From Anisakis pegreffii (Eukaryota > Nematoda > Chromadorea > Rhabditida > Anisakidae), in contig JAPYMA010000978.1 of assembly GCA_035041965.1 (NCBI GenBank), positions 1-64,000 of the forward strand: 64,000 nt of DNA, read 5' to 3'. The notes beneath the pieces were generated by a model. It saw only the letters and a program-made list of their open reading frames with translations, was not told the origin of the DNA and ran no database searches. A program made the translations under genes and the position numbers. Positions 25,101 to 36,300 of this stretch are shown here, piece after piece. The first letter of the stretch is position 1, and each line of letters begins with the position of its first letter.

Positions 25101-28100
25101 CTTCTGTTCAATACTGGATTGCTATGAAAGATTAGAAAACTATTATCTTGTTGAGAAAGTCACTTACTCAGGTGGAAAAAGCAAATCAATCAGAGAAGAT
25201 GTCAGCCGAGGCGAAAGAGCGAATCGACAAAGTTACATCATCAGTTGATCTCATTCAACCAGAATTACTCGACTTTGTCAATAAATCGAACGATTTCATT
25301 GGAATTGCAACAACTTCAATGGATGATTTGGGAACAGCCAGAAGTCAAATCATTCAGGTGGTTTACATATGGATTTTAATGCAGTGCAATCCGACTTACG
25401 ACCGCAATTCACTTCAACAGTTCCGTCGTATTGATTACTATGCCTCCGTAGGCATAGTAAACAGTACGACCGAACTAGAAGGAAGGAATTGATTTCTTTC
25501 AGTCGGTTCAGCGTAAACTTTTATGGATATCATCAACAATTTCTATGAAAGACCGTTCCTGAAGTTCAAGGCATGAGAATAAGATGTTTAATGGGGATCA
25601 GAGTCTTCTTCTTTGATAATTTTCGGAATAGTGTTTCAAGAAGATGTCTAATGATTGGGCTCTAACATATTTGAAAATTTACCATTCGAAATTGGTTATG
25701 AGATACTATTTTGCTGTCTCACGGAGGACACCATGGTCAAACTCGATCGCTAGCCACTTTCAGCATTAAATTCCTTCAAATCGAAATTTCTCCATTCCAG
25801 AGGCCTCGAAAATCCTTCGACGAGCCTAGTTTCCTTCCAGTCCAGTAAGAACGTATCACTGCTCGTTATACCGAAGACAATTAAACGATCACAATTTGTA
25901 TGTTCAGAAATGAGTGATCAATTCGAAGTTATTGCTGATCACAACACAGATTAGTCGGAAAACGAGATTGAGGTTCTACTGTGCTTCCTTCATGCGTTCT
26001 GACTGTACTAGATACTTCATCCTTTTAGACTGCTGCCATAACATCTATGAAGTAATTCACAGACTTGTGAATTATTTCCTAGATGTTATGGTTTGCATTC
26101 AACGAATTCTTTTGGTCCTAACAATAGATGGTGAATTGCGCACAATTCAAGATCAATCTTTGCATTCCGAATGGCCATTTCGCTTGAAACGACCCTGTTT
26201 CATTCATAGGAAAGATATTTTGATGATTGCAACGTTACACGATAACGATTCCACAGCTGTGTATACATATGCTTGTGTATTGAACGAAATAATTTCGGAA
26301 TTCATTACAAGAGATGAATTACAAGTTTCTCTACACTTCCAGGTGGCTAATTTATCAGCACCAACGGTCAGTGAGCTCGAGAAGTTGCAAAATGCTGCAC
26401 GTAACACTTCGGACGTTATTCGAAAGTGCCGTGAGAAACTTGACGCTTTGAAAGAGAAAATCTCATTAGCCAGAGATGTAGCAAATCGAGTTTGTGTTTT
26501 CTTTATATTTTTTGGGATTTTCCGAATGTTCTCATCAATGCGTCAGTGCTTCTTAACCTTATCCCCACCCCCATGCATACCCCAAAAAAATTAAGATGTC
26601 CTCGCATCCCTGCAACAATAGTTAAAATGTCGTTGCATCCCTCATAACATCCACTCTGTATCTCTCATCCACTACAGTGAATATCTGTAGTGTAGATCAG
26701 TGCATCCCATCATAGCACGTTCCAGGCTTTTCGAAAATATCTACGTTAAAGTTCGTCCTTGCCTGCTTTACGCAAACTTATGTTTGAACTCCGTCCTCAT
26801 TTACTTTAGTATTAAAAAAAAAGAAACTCTACCTCACACCTCCTGGAATGCTATCTCGCACTCCTTAGGAGTGCCAGCACCTCCAGGTGAGAATCCCTGG
26901 TTTAAGTGAAGTAAAGAAATCAGTTTATAATGTTGTAGATAAAACTTGGTGTTCACTTCGAAAAAGATAGTAGTCTTGAACTACCATTACCAAAACGTGT
27001 CACACGATCGGCTGCTTATACAAGTGTTGAATTATTCTTCAGGACAACACTTCGAAACAGTTAATTTTATCATTTTTTTACAAAGTCATGCGTTTCTCGT
27101 CAGAGCAATAAGCAAAATGCGTATTTAAGCAATGCACGATTTTTTCCGACTTTGATTGTGAGTCATGTAGAATAATTCCAGCGAAGATAAGATTCACTAT
27201 TTCTGTTTTCGTTGATTCACATAATCAGAAGGTTCTTTTATTTCTTAAACGTGCAGAATTACGGTAATTTGTGATTATTCACAGGTTTGCTGTTGTTTTT
27301 TGGCAATGAACAAGGTGTGGCTGGTACTCGGGTTGTTCCAACTGATGACTACATTGCGATTGAACTGGTTGATGGGCATCCACGTTTGATAGTTGATCTC
27401 GGCGTAACACCACTCATCATTACATCGACTGTGTATAGATCTCTATTGTTCATTCATTCAGTAACGACATTTCAGAAAAACATACAAAATGTCGAATGAT
27501 TGCTCAGTTTGTTTGTGCGGCTTCAAAAACTATTTTTTGAAGGGATGCGGCTGATGGACATTGGCGGAAGATATTCGTGGAACGATTCGGTAAGACTGCT
27601 ACGCTGAAAGTGTCGGCACCAAATTCGGCAAACTATGATGATGAAAAAAGCGACACAATCGATGGCCCCAAATCAGTGCTGAATCTGAATCAGAAAATGA
27701 GTCGTCTCTTTGTTGGTGGTGTTCCACGCAATGTGAACGTATGTCCCATCTGAATATTGCACCTTCAAATTAACAAATTCTAGTCACTTTTCAACTCAGC
27801 TTATCTATAATTCTTATTGCTCTCTTATTTAAGATTTCGAGTGATGTACAAAATCGTTTCTTCATTGGTGACATAGAGGATGTCCGAATTCTCAGTGAGT
27901 CAATGGGTTTATGGAATGCAAAAAGTGGTGGAAGTGTGAATGTGCAAGGCGCTGAACGTCGACCGTTAACATCGTCGATGGCAACTGATGAATTGGCACT
28001 TAGTTTCAATGGTGATGGCTATGTAGCACAGAATCTAGGCGCTTGGAATCCACGCAGGGAAACAGTATTCTCGCTCAACTTCGAAACATATTCTCCAGAT

Positions 28101-31100
28101 GGTTTATTACTTTACGTTGGTAAAGATGTAAGTTATACTCCAATAACAACTAAAATAACTTTTTGCTCGTTTCTCTGTTGCTTTCATTTGCTTTTATCCA
28201 TCCTAATATATGGTTTCAAATGCTATCCAAGTAAGGCACTAATGCGTTCATCCAATGAGGAGAGTGTATTATAATGGAATGGAACTTAACTTAATGTGTG
28301 ATATAATTACAGCGCGACTTTATGTCAGTTGAGTTGCAAGATGGTGCTGTTAAATTGTCGTTTGATTTTGGTTCTGGAGTGGGTAAATTGGTGAGTACAT
28401 CGAATCGTTATAATGATGGTAAATCACACTCTATGTATGTGCATCGTGTCGAACGTCACGCAAAACTGCAAGTTGATAATGATGATATAACGGAGGGTGA
28501 ATCACCTGGTACAATGTTTGAACTGAGTGTCACGGACGTCTTCTATGTCGGTGGAATCCCTGCTAATGTTTCTGCGTACGTTAGCCATTACATTGATTTC
28601 GTCGTTTAGCAATCGATCAAACTTTTTACATGCCATAGCTCAGAAATGCGAATTCTAATTTCTGTACGAAACCGAAGAGTTCATCGACTTACGTTTATGA
28701 TTTCAGTCGATCTGCTGCTGTTCCACTACGAGGATGTGTGGAAAGAGTGAAACTTGAAAACGATTTGATAGATTTGAGTAAAGCGATTGCTGCAAAAGGT
28801 ATACAGCCCGGATGTCCAAGTCGAAGAGTTCGTATCGTTTCACTTCTCTCTGAACGTTCGTCTGTGATCATGCCGAATGCTTCAGTCAGCAGTGATATCA
28901 GTTTGACGTTACGTTTCAAAACAAATAAACCGACTGCTCTTCTTATTTCGATTGATTCCCAGGATCAGGTGCTTTCATACTTTTATTGTTCACTTTCTAA
29001 CGCTTAAACCATTTTAAAGTAAAACTTGAACTGATGCTCTGCTTTCTTTTGAGAATATTTTGAACCAACGGATAAATTTTTAGTTTTATTCAGCAGTTGT
29101 TTTCATTCGCTTTTTCTGATTTTATGCTATCGCCTAATGAATAGAGATTGTTTCAGGAGCATATAATGCAAGTACGTCTTGACAACGGCTTTGTGGTCGT
29201 TGATTTAGATGACGGTGAGGAATCAGTACGAACCGAACTGGGCTCCGCTTCTGATGGACAATGGCATTTTGTTGCAGTACACAAGACACCGCAGCAAATA
29301 CATGTTGATCTGGATGACTTGTACACGGATAGCGCCGACTTGTCAGCCAACTCTGATAAGTCTTCAACCACACAGTCTGGAATGATTCGTTTCGGCAATA
29401 TACCCGGATCGGATCTCAGTTTTGAAGGCTGCATTGGCGATGTCACTTACAATGGCAAATTACTGGATTTTGCTGATTCAGTGAACAAGGAAGTGGAATT
29501 GACTGGATGTTCATTGTTAGATCATATCGATGCGGCAGCAACATTTGCACCTCCGTTGAGCACAACAACCACCAAACCAAGAAGTCTTCCACTTGAGGTC
29601 GTACAACAGGTTGCTGGTCAGACTGCAGCTGTCAACGAGGAACAACCCGCGGAAATACAACCGGAGAGTTCAAGTGTTAAGACGCACAGGCCACGAGCGA
29701 TCAATGAGTGCACGCTTTTGAAACGGCCATACGGTGAGCGTGAAGATTCCACAGGAACGCGCTTTGGTCTTTCACAATCGTCACGTCTTGAATTCGATAA
29801 ACCACCTGGATCGTTCGACAAGAACAGCGTTTTCTCAGTGCAGTTACGCGCCACCGCTTCTAATGGCATTATTATGTTTACAACCAACGATAAACATACC
29901 GATCATTTGGCCGTTTATCTCGTCAACGGCATTCTTCATTTCGCTTATAATTCCGGTTCAGGACAGGTTTGACAATATTTTTCGATTCGTAGTATCATTT
30001 TCGATTTTATTCCCCACTTTTTTGAAATAATAGCGTCGAATTTCAAAAAGCTTTTGCTAATCCATCGTATCAGTTTCTCAAATCTATTTAGGCACTTTTT
30101 CAAATTTAGGCTCGTCTCAATATCACATCTTCTACCGACGTAATCCCTGCCATTCTTCATTATCTATTTTCATTCATATGTTTACACATTTTTCAGTACG
30201 AATACTCATTAACAAGGACTTACCAGACTAATTTAACCGATTCTGTACCACCCACTCGTTTTGTATTTGTTATTATCTCTAATCAAAAGTCTCAGTGAAC
30301 ATGGGATTCATCATACCTCAAGTAAATGAAATTAGCGTGACGTTATGAAAAACAATCAATCGTTCCGTAATGAAACAAAAATGTATGTACTGTTCTTGCG
30401 CAAATAACGATGAACTAATTGAAGGCTATCTTGAAATCGAATAGAAGCATTTTGGACGATGAATGGCACAGTGTACGTGCGGAACGAGAGGGTATCGCGG
30501 GCACGTTGTATATCGACGATGTTATGGAGGCGAACGGGCAATCGCCTGTCGGTACGGATGCGATTGATACGCAACCTCCGATTTACATCGGTGGTGTACC
30601 CAGTGCGCTTATTCCATTCGCTACAATAATATTGCCGGTTTGTATTTGCATCGCATCGTGACACATTTTTTAGCAGTAACAAAGAGCGAGCATTGTTTTG
30701 CTTCGTTTATTGTATCAATCAAGTTTTTTTTTTGTTTAGAGCGCTTATTAATCATGAGCACTTCTAGCCGTTCATCAACTTATTTTGCAATCTATAGGGC
30801 ACCAAGTCGGTGTTCGGAGGCTGCCTGCGTGACTTCAAGCTGAATGACAAAAAGTTCGACGTTCCAGCTTTAGAAGTGGGCACAGTTCCGTGCAGTCAGT
30901 ACACCGAAGATGGACTGTATTTCGGTCGTGAAGGTGGTTATGTAACGCTCAGTAAGGATCTCAAGGTAATATATTTTCAGAGGTTATTAGTTAATAGCGA
31001 GGATATAGAGCTGTGAATGCTCAGTAAATAATCACCATAGGCGTCAGTTAATGAGTGTTAAATTCTAGGTAGGATCATCGTTTATTGTCGAGTTGGAGGT

Positions 31101-31893
31101 ACGTCCTCGAACCAAGACAGGGGTACTGCTATCGATTGGCGTACTTGAGTTCTTGACAGTTCAGTTTTTGAATGGTTCCATCAAATTCACTGTTGATAAT
31201 GGTGGAGGTGCCGAAACGATTTCATTCGTTCCTCCAACAGAAAATGCACTTTGCGATGGACATTGGCATCACATTAAGGTTTATTTTTCTTTTCTCTCAA
31301 TCATTTGTTGAATCGCGTTGAAATATCAGTCATTTGAGTTGTCCGCTTTTGACGATCATTTGAAGTAAACTGTTTATACATACAGTTCAGCAACGTCAAC
31401 TGTTTGCTTTGCAGCTTTACAAGACAAAGAATTTGATGACTCTAACTGTTGATGGCAAGAGTAAATTGCATATCATGAAGAAAGGTAAAAAGACCGACAC
31501 GAATACCAAAGATCCACTTTATCTTGGTGGTGTACCGAAAGGTATCAAACCAAGAGGATTGGATACAACCGGTATGATAATTGTATTTTTACCTTACGTT
31601 TTTTTTCATTTCTTTAGCAGTGATACTACTATGTTCGCTTTTGTAAGTATTCTTAAAGTACATCAAATTCACTGTTGATAGTGGTGGTTATGAGACTCAA
31701 CCGTGAAAAAGGTGATCATTTAATCGTCTTTTGCGAATATTTATTTCCAATGAATCATTAATTTTAAGATAGTTTCATCGGTTGCGTACGTGTGATTAAT
31801 ATGGGAAAGAAGCCGAGAAAACGCAAGAATGTGGATATCTCTCAAATTGCCGCCTTCGGTGATGTGCAGAGAAATTCATGCCCTGTCAATTAG
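7779..31893 (+). CDS. epi-1: Laminin alpha chain, EPI-1/LAMA5-like
   Basis: A 62-exon model joins in phase at every junction except exon 22/23. It encodes about 3,666 residues, close to the length of EPI-1-type laminin alpha. The start is the ATG at 7779, which opens a hydrophobic signal peptide ([13 protein letters not shown]). Domain order is LN, a long LE (laminin EGF) block, a large non-EGF region as in LAMA5, fly LanA and worm EPI-1, a second LE block, laminin IV A, a third LE block, a coiled coil, and five LG domains ending at TAG 31891-31893. Laminin alpha pairs with beta and gamma chains through the coiled coil and is secreted into basement membranes, where the LG domains bind integrin and dystroglycan. 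The extra non-EGF region separates it from LAM-3/LAMA1-type chains. One base appears to be missing near 15601 (see findings). Confidence 0.96.
10281..13956 (+). other. epi-1: Laminin exons 7-18: first LE (EGF-like) block
   Basis: Exons 10281-10390, 10771-10874, 10968-11086, 11251-11341, 11473-11651, 11941-12037, 12172-12309, 12638-12775, 12959-13152, 13254-13332, 13418-13741 and 13814-13956. Residues about 280-851 are cysteine-rich repeats with CxCxxxG..C..C.G.C.C patterns. The first is the [11 protein letters not shown] type and the next contains [16 protein letters not shown]. For exon 14 I chose the acceptor ending at 12637 because it restores the C-x-x-C-x-C spacing between repeats. Confidence 0.92.
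14205..17620 (+). other. epi-1: Laminin exons 19-28: large non-EGF globular region
   Basis: Exons 14205-14448, 14565-14701, 14808-15017, 15150-15230, 15594-15732, 16172-16340, 16457-16639, 16738-16864, 17219-17370 and 17505-17620. Residues about 852-1370. Three related beta-rich subunits each end in a YCP motif ([13 protein letters not shown], then [14 protein letters not shown]). This insert within the LE array is typical of LAMA5, LanA and EPI-1 chains. Exon 23 enters in the wrong phase (15594), and a spare 30-base exon-like segment sits in intron 26. Confidence 0.9.
17856..19084 (+). other. epi-1: Laminin exons 29-32: second LE block
   Basis: Exons 17856-18067, 18343-18547, 18718-18862 and 18944-19084. 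Residues about 1371-1605. EGF-like repeats include [20 protein letters not shown] and [19 protein letters not shown] motifs. Reading phase is preserved at all junctions. Confidence 0.92.
19339..20146 (+). other. epi-1: Laminin exons 33-35: laminin IV type A (L4) domain
   Basis: Exons 19339-19506, 19657-19818 and 19907-20146. Residues about 1606-1795. Features include [17 protein letters not shown], the conserved sheet with [15 protein letters not shown], and the exit motif [14 protein letters not shown] leading back into an EGF-like repeat. Confidence 0.92.
20281..22667 (+). other. epi-1: Laminin exons 36-42: third LE block
   Basis: Exons 20281-20541, 20941-21008, 21296-21507, 21669-21769, 22001-22181, 22273-22416 and 22516-22667. 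Residues about 1796-2168. Examples are [29 protein letters not shown] and [10 protein letters not shown]. Exon 42 leaves the EGF repeats and begins the coiled-coil domain II. Confidence 0.92.
25401..25491 (+). repeat. Imperfect inverted repeat in laminin intron 49
   Basis: Two arms of about 43 bases flank a CCGT loop at 25446-25449. The inner 10 bases pair perfectly (TACTATGCCT with AGGCATAGTA), then TACGAC, GAACT and GAATTG blocks pair with mismatches between them. Confidence 0.85.
26037..26090 (+). repeat. Near-perfect 25-bp hairpin in laminin intron 49
   Basis: Arms 26037-26061 and 26066-26090 pair with one mismatch and one wobble around a GACT loop. The outer 11 bases, CATAACATCTA with TAGATGTTATG, pair perfectly. 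Confidence 0.9.
26939..31893 (+). other. epi-1: Laminin exons 51-62: LG1-LG5 domains
   Basis: Exons 26939-27059, 27285-27432, 27543-27738, 27834-28127, 28313-28575, 28707-28968, 29157-29966, 30425-30637, 30798-30965, 31069-31278, 31415-31571 and 31769-31893. Residues about 2679-3666. LG signatures are [73 protein letters not shown] and [10 protein letters not shown]. The 810-base exon 57 spans the end of LG3, a Thr/Pro-rich linker (STTTTKPRS) and the start of LG4. The end is NSCPVN followed by TAG. Confidence 0.94.
31661..31688 (+). repeat. Partial copy of laminin exon 60 in intron 61
   Basis: Bases 31661-31688 repeat the exon 60 stretch 31179-31206. CATCAAATTCACTGTTGATA is identical, and the following TGGTGG is shared after one substitution. 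It has no splice sites of its own. Confidence 0.85.
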
Positions 31894-33336
31894 GTCTATC
31901 CAGTTCTCGTTTGAAGTCCGTTCAGCTGAAGCAAAAAATTCGGTGCTCAGCTGCTGAGGTAGTAATTTTCGATGAGGTATCGATTCTTGAACGCCCAAAA
32001 AGTTTTCATCTTTTAACATTAAACTGTTAACATTTAATTGTCTCGCTAGTTCCATAATCGACTTTTCTGCTCATTTAAAGTGATTCCAGTGTTTATTGAA
32101 TTGGACAAGTATTGTTGAACTATTTCAGAATATTGACTGATATGATTCGGATTAATTTTACAGAACTCGTTTCAACGCTAAGGAATATGACTTACTCAAA
32201 AGTAATTGCGTTTTACGCGTGTTTTTAAGATTTGTTAGTGACTTTTTTTTGCTCATGAGAACGATGTTCTTTGTTGGCGATTTAGCATTTCATTGATACT
32301 CGTGCTCCATAAAAAATTCATCATCCGTCTACTCGGTTATAAGTTCTGATTTAGTAATCTGATACAGTCTAAATCTGATAATTTTACGATTTCATATGGT
32401 TTTAACATTTGTGTATGCCTGTTAATATCTAATAAAAATCACCATTTATTCAAGAGTCATATTTCATCACATAATCATCACGTTATGAAAGAATATGGAA
32501 CTGAAATAAACAAATGCATATTCGTAACAGATGTTCAAACCTGTTGCAGATATGCTGCAGATGAAAAAATTTGACTGAAATGTCTCGACTTGTTTATGTA
32601 TCAGAAACGAATAAGAAGTTTCATGTTCAAAGAGTTTTGTTCTGGTTGATTCTTTGAATTACTGTTATGGACAAGTGAAGCGTAGAAAATTAGTTGATTC
32701 ATGCAAACGTAACGGTGATAAAGACTTCGAAATTTTCATCGGCAAGAATAAGTTATCTGAGAGTGAGTATTTCATGCATAACTAAATGAATAAAACTGAG
32801 AAAATCAAGAATTGATGAGAGTTACAGTTCAAAATAAACAAATATTTTTTTTGCATCATTACTGTGCTCTAGTGCTGTTCAAGAGTGAGGTCATGTTGAT
32901 CGAAGGCTTTTATGAATGACTGGAAAAGGATTGGATGATAGGTAGTGTATGGGCTGTGGTTGATTGGATAATTTCTCGAGAACGGCTAATGAGCGTCTTA
33001 AATTAACGTTTTTCTTGGATGCACTTTGCGATTGCTTTCCTGGCTGAAACAACAATTCGTTCTGAGGAGTACAAACATCAGAACTAACATCGTTGCTTAT
33101 TTTTGATAAATACCAAGGTGGTCCTCACTAATATAAAGAAAACTTTTTCTCCGAAAAAACTCCATTTCGCTCCTTAGAAAAGTGCCTTTTGATTTAGGAA
33201 CAACCTATCTAAAACTTCACTGAAAAGAAACAATTTAAAGATTTGTACTATACGCATTGCGTTTTTTTTCTCGATCAAAGAAATATGAAAATATGAACCA
33301 CCTTAATAAACAAATTTAAATTGAATGAATGGTGTC
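31894..33336. other. Laminin 3' flank and intergenic region
   Basis: No coding exon recognised. An AATAAA-containing AATAAAAATC at 32431-32436 is a candidate laminin polyadenylation signal about 540 bases after the stop codon. The rest separates the convergently transcribed laminin and TBC genes. Confidence 0.5.
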
Positions 33337-36300
33337 TCATGTCCAATGTCGAACGATGTGATTGTTTGTGTCTATATGTTGAAAATTGACGTGAACAAGA
33401 ATCGACAGTAAGGAACGAACTTGTGACGAGGATGATGAAGTTGGTAGATGAGTATTATTTGTATGCAGGTTGATTGACGATCGTTTAGTGTGAACTTGTG
33501 GTTTTTCGTTATTTGTCACAATTAATGTCATTTTCAATGGAACTGACGTGGATGGATTTTTCGAGAAATGCGAATTATTTGCTGTGACGACGCCTTGTGG
33601 AGCGATTGTTGGTTCGTTGTGAGTTTGATTTACATCTTTGAATTGAAGGCTGTCAGCAGTGTCTGATGTGGTTCGTTGTAACTCACAATTATCATCGCTT
33701 TTCATTATGGCACTATTTTCATTATCACCGCTTGTTAGCATTCGAGCTGGTGATGATTCTTCGCGGTTCACACTGCTACAATATCAGTGAAGAACTAGTC
33801 AGCGTTTGGGAGTGAATTATAAAAAATACTCATCTTAAAAAATTCTTTAAATGACAGATATTTAAATGAAGCAATGAAACAATTCATTCTGTTCTTTTTG
33901 ATTAAATGCTCAAAGAATCGTCCAACGTATGTATTTCCATTTAAACGCAGATTTTATGAAGCCTTATTTTCTTACCATTCAATGTTTTTCATATGCTGAA
34001 TCACAAGCAAACAGCGTTAACCTCTTGGCGAATGAAGCAATCTCCTCTGTTTTGACGAATTGGTGTAGAAACGCTTCATTATCATCAAATTCGATATCAA
34101 ATGTTAGTTCACTCATCGAGTCTCCCTTCATATCAATAGTTGAAAGCTCTTCTTGTGGTGATATCACAGTGCAAGTATCAACTGTTAATGAATTCGCCTA
34201 TAATTGTCATTTGTATGCAAAAATTCAAGTACTGCAGCTTCACAACGTAGCACTCACATCAAAAAATTACTTTGAGGTTGCGAAATTATTGTGAGACGTG
34301 GATTCTTAGGAATCAAATGAACGCAAAATAATTGAACTGCACAGCACCTTTGAATGTTCGCTCTGTTGTTGTTCTCTTTGCTGCTTGCATCCCACTGCGA
34401 ATGTGTTTTGGACGCATTCTGAAAAGAATTCCAAAGTGCAAAAAGCATTCAATTCCAAAGGCGAATTGCCTCAAACTTGCCAGTGATAATATTCGAACAC
34501 TAACCATTGTTAACACCGAAACGTCTGCTGTTCTTTATCGACTCATCGCCAATTGGTTGTACAATTGTTGACGTAACAGGAACAGTTCCATTCATTGTTG
34601 TATACATTGGTGGCTCCAGTTTTTGACTGTAATCTTTGAACTTCGAAAACAAAAACATTCCATTCCGTTGGATTAATTGTGAGTAATGGCACTGTTGCCT
34701 TTATCTAAGTGCAATCCCAAGCAGATATTATGACGCAGTTAGGACGAGAAACTTGCAGCTGACTCACTCATTTTCACGAAATCCAACAAGTAACGCTCCC
34801 AAATAAAGATGGTTGAACATTATCTCGGATGCATGCTCGCTATCGTTGATTGTTCGCTGATTGCTCGTATCATTTGTTGTTTGAATTGATAATTTTCGTT
34901 GTTGAGATGATATATTGCTGTTCTGAAGTCGACCCGGATGCTCTTCATAAGCTGCTACAATTTGTGTTTGTAATAATTTCAGTTTATTGTCACTTACAAT
35001 AATTTCTCAATGCTCATCCCGTGCAACATTATCCATCATCAAATATCAAACAAGCCTAGATGAGTTCCTTAGAGATGTCTCTTTTTCGGCTGTCAGCAAG
35101 ATAGTGCCGTCGAAAAGAAAGATTGCGCGCTCGCCGACTGGTATCCTGTTCTCACAAGCTGTCATAATGCCGAAAATAGAAAGAACCAGCAGTCTGTCAT
35201 TGTACCCGTACTGTTCCGTGATTGTAGTTTACGAGAATATGAATTCCAACCTTGAAAAACAATCGCTGCCTGTTTTTGTCGTTGTCTAAGAAGTTTATAC
35301 TGTTTCTGAAGAGCGGCCATATCCGACAGTTTAGCCCCCCAATGCGGTTTTCCATCTGAAGTTTCGAATGCAAGAATGATTTATATGAGTCACTCGAATG
35401 CGATGTCTGTATTAAAGCAAGTTCATTTATGGGTGCAATATAACCTGAGTTGCAGTTGACACATAGCGCATGCTCAGAATCAGATGCGTCATCATCGGTG
35501 AAATGCAATTGTTGTTTATGAAATTGCGTGAATGTGGACGGATGAGATTCCACATTCCAGGCGAAACGATTTCTCAACTCTGCAATCCCTGGATACGGAA
35601 ATTCCGACATCGTGTACACGATCTGCAAACGGCATATCACCTTCGGTGCCAACCGAAGCTTTTACAGGTCAAACCCGAATTAAGACCGTTACACACTTAC
35701 GATCAATCTTACTTACGATGGAGTTTAACTTTTTGAGCGGTCAAAATGGGAACCTTATTCAGCGAAACTATTTCAATACAATAACAGTGGTATATTATCC
35801 TTGCAAACTGCGAGTTTATCTCAATGATATCCATAAATAAATCAGCACACAAATAATTACTGTTTCAGAGAGTCATAACAGGACTTGTCAAGTCTCAATA
35901 TTCTCTGTCATTTCAGTGTCAATCTCATGTTCCTCATTTGCCAACCAGAAGAAGAATATCATCTTGTTCAGATGAACCTATGAAAAGATTATTGATGTCG
36001 AACTGAAAATCAAAGTGATTAGGCAGTATGAAGCCTATATCTTTGGGTAACTTTGTGCAGGAGAAGGATTTTGAAGCATGTGTAAACAATATGAGCGAGA
36101 AAAGGAAGATGCTATTGATAAAATCGACTAGTCGATTGTGGATCTCGCGAAACGAATGAATTTAGAACGTACTGTAAGGAGCTCATTGAATCTGAAGCAG
36201 AAGATTTTTCAAATGAAGACCCCACTGCAATGAAATCATACAACAAGTCAAAGCAAGATGTAGAAGAAGGTGAAAATAAGAAACTGAAAAGAAATTTACC

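Larger units (their letters stand above)
23067..26489 (+). other. epi-1: Laminin exons 43-50: coiled-coil domains II and I
   Basis: Exons 23067-23243, 23436-23599, 23767-23971, 24095-24343, 24566-24772, 24870-25064, 25172-25357 and 26343-26489. Residues about 2169-2678 are charged, heptad-like and nearly cysteine-free, as expected for trimer formation with laminin beta and gamma. Most of these exons begin and end in phase 0. Intron 49 (985 nt) carries two large hairpins. Confidence 0.9.

Noticed and set aside
25914..26594. A long + strand open frame across laminin intron 49 and exon 50
   Set aside because: Only 26343-26489 resembles laminin coiled coil and is bounded by good splice sites. 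The rest covers the hairpins and is intron.
29153..29446. Minus-strand open frames opposite laminin exon 57
   Set aside because: They are shadows of the LG-domain coding exon, which has strong conservation on the + strand.
33929..34294. A 121-codon + strand open frame
   Set aside because: It is antisense to a well-supported minus-strand TBC1D30 exon (34022-34197), whose frame has matching splice phases.
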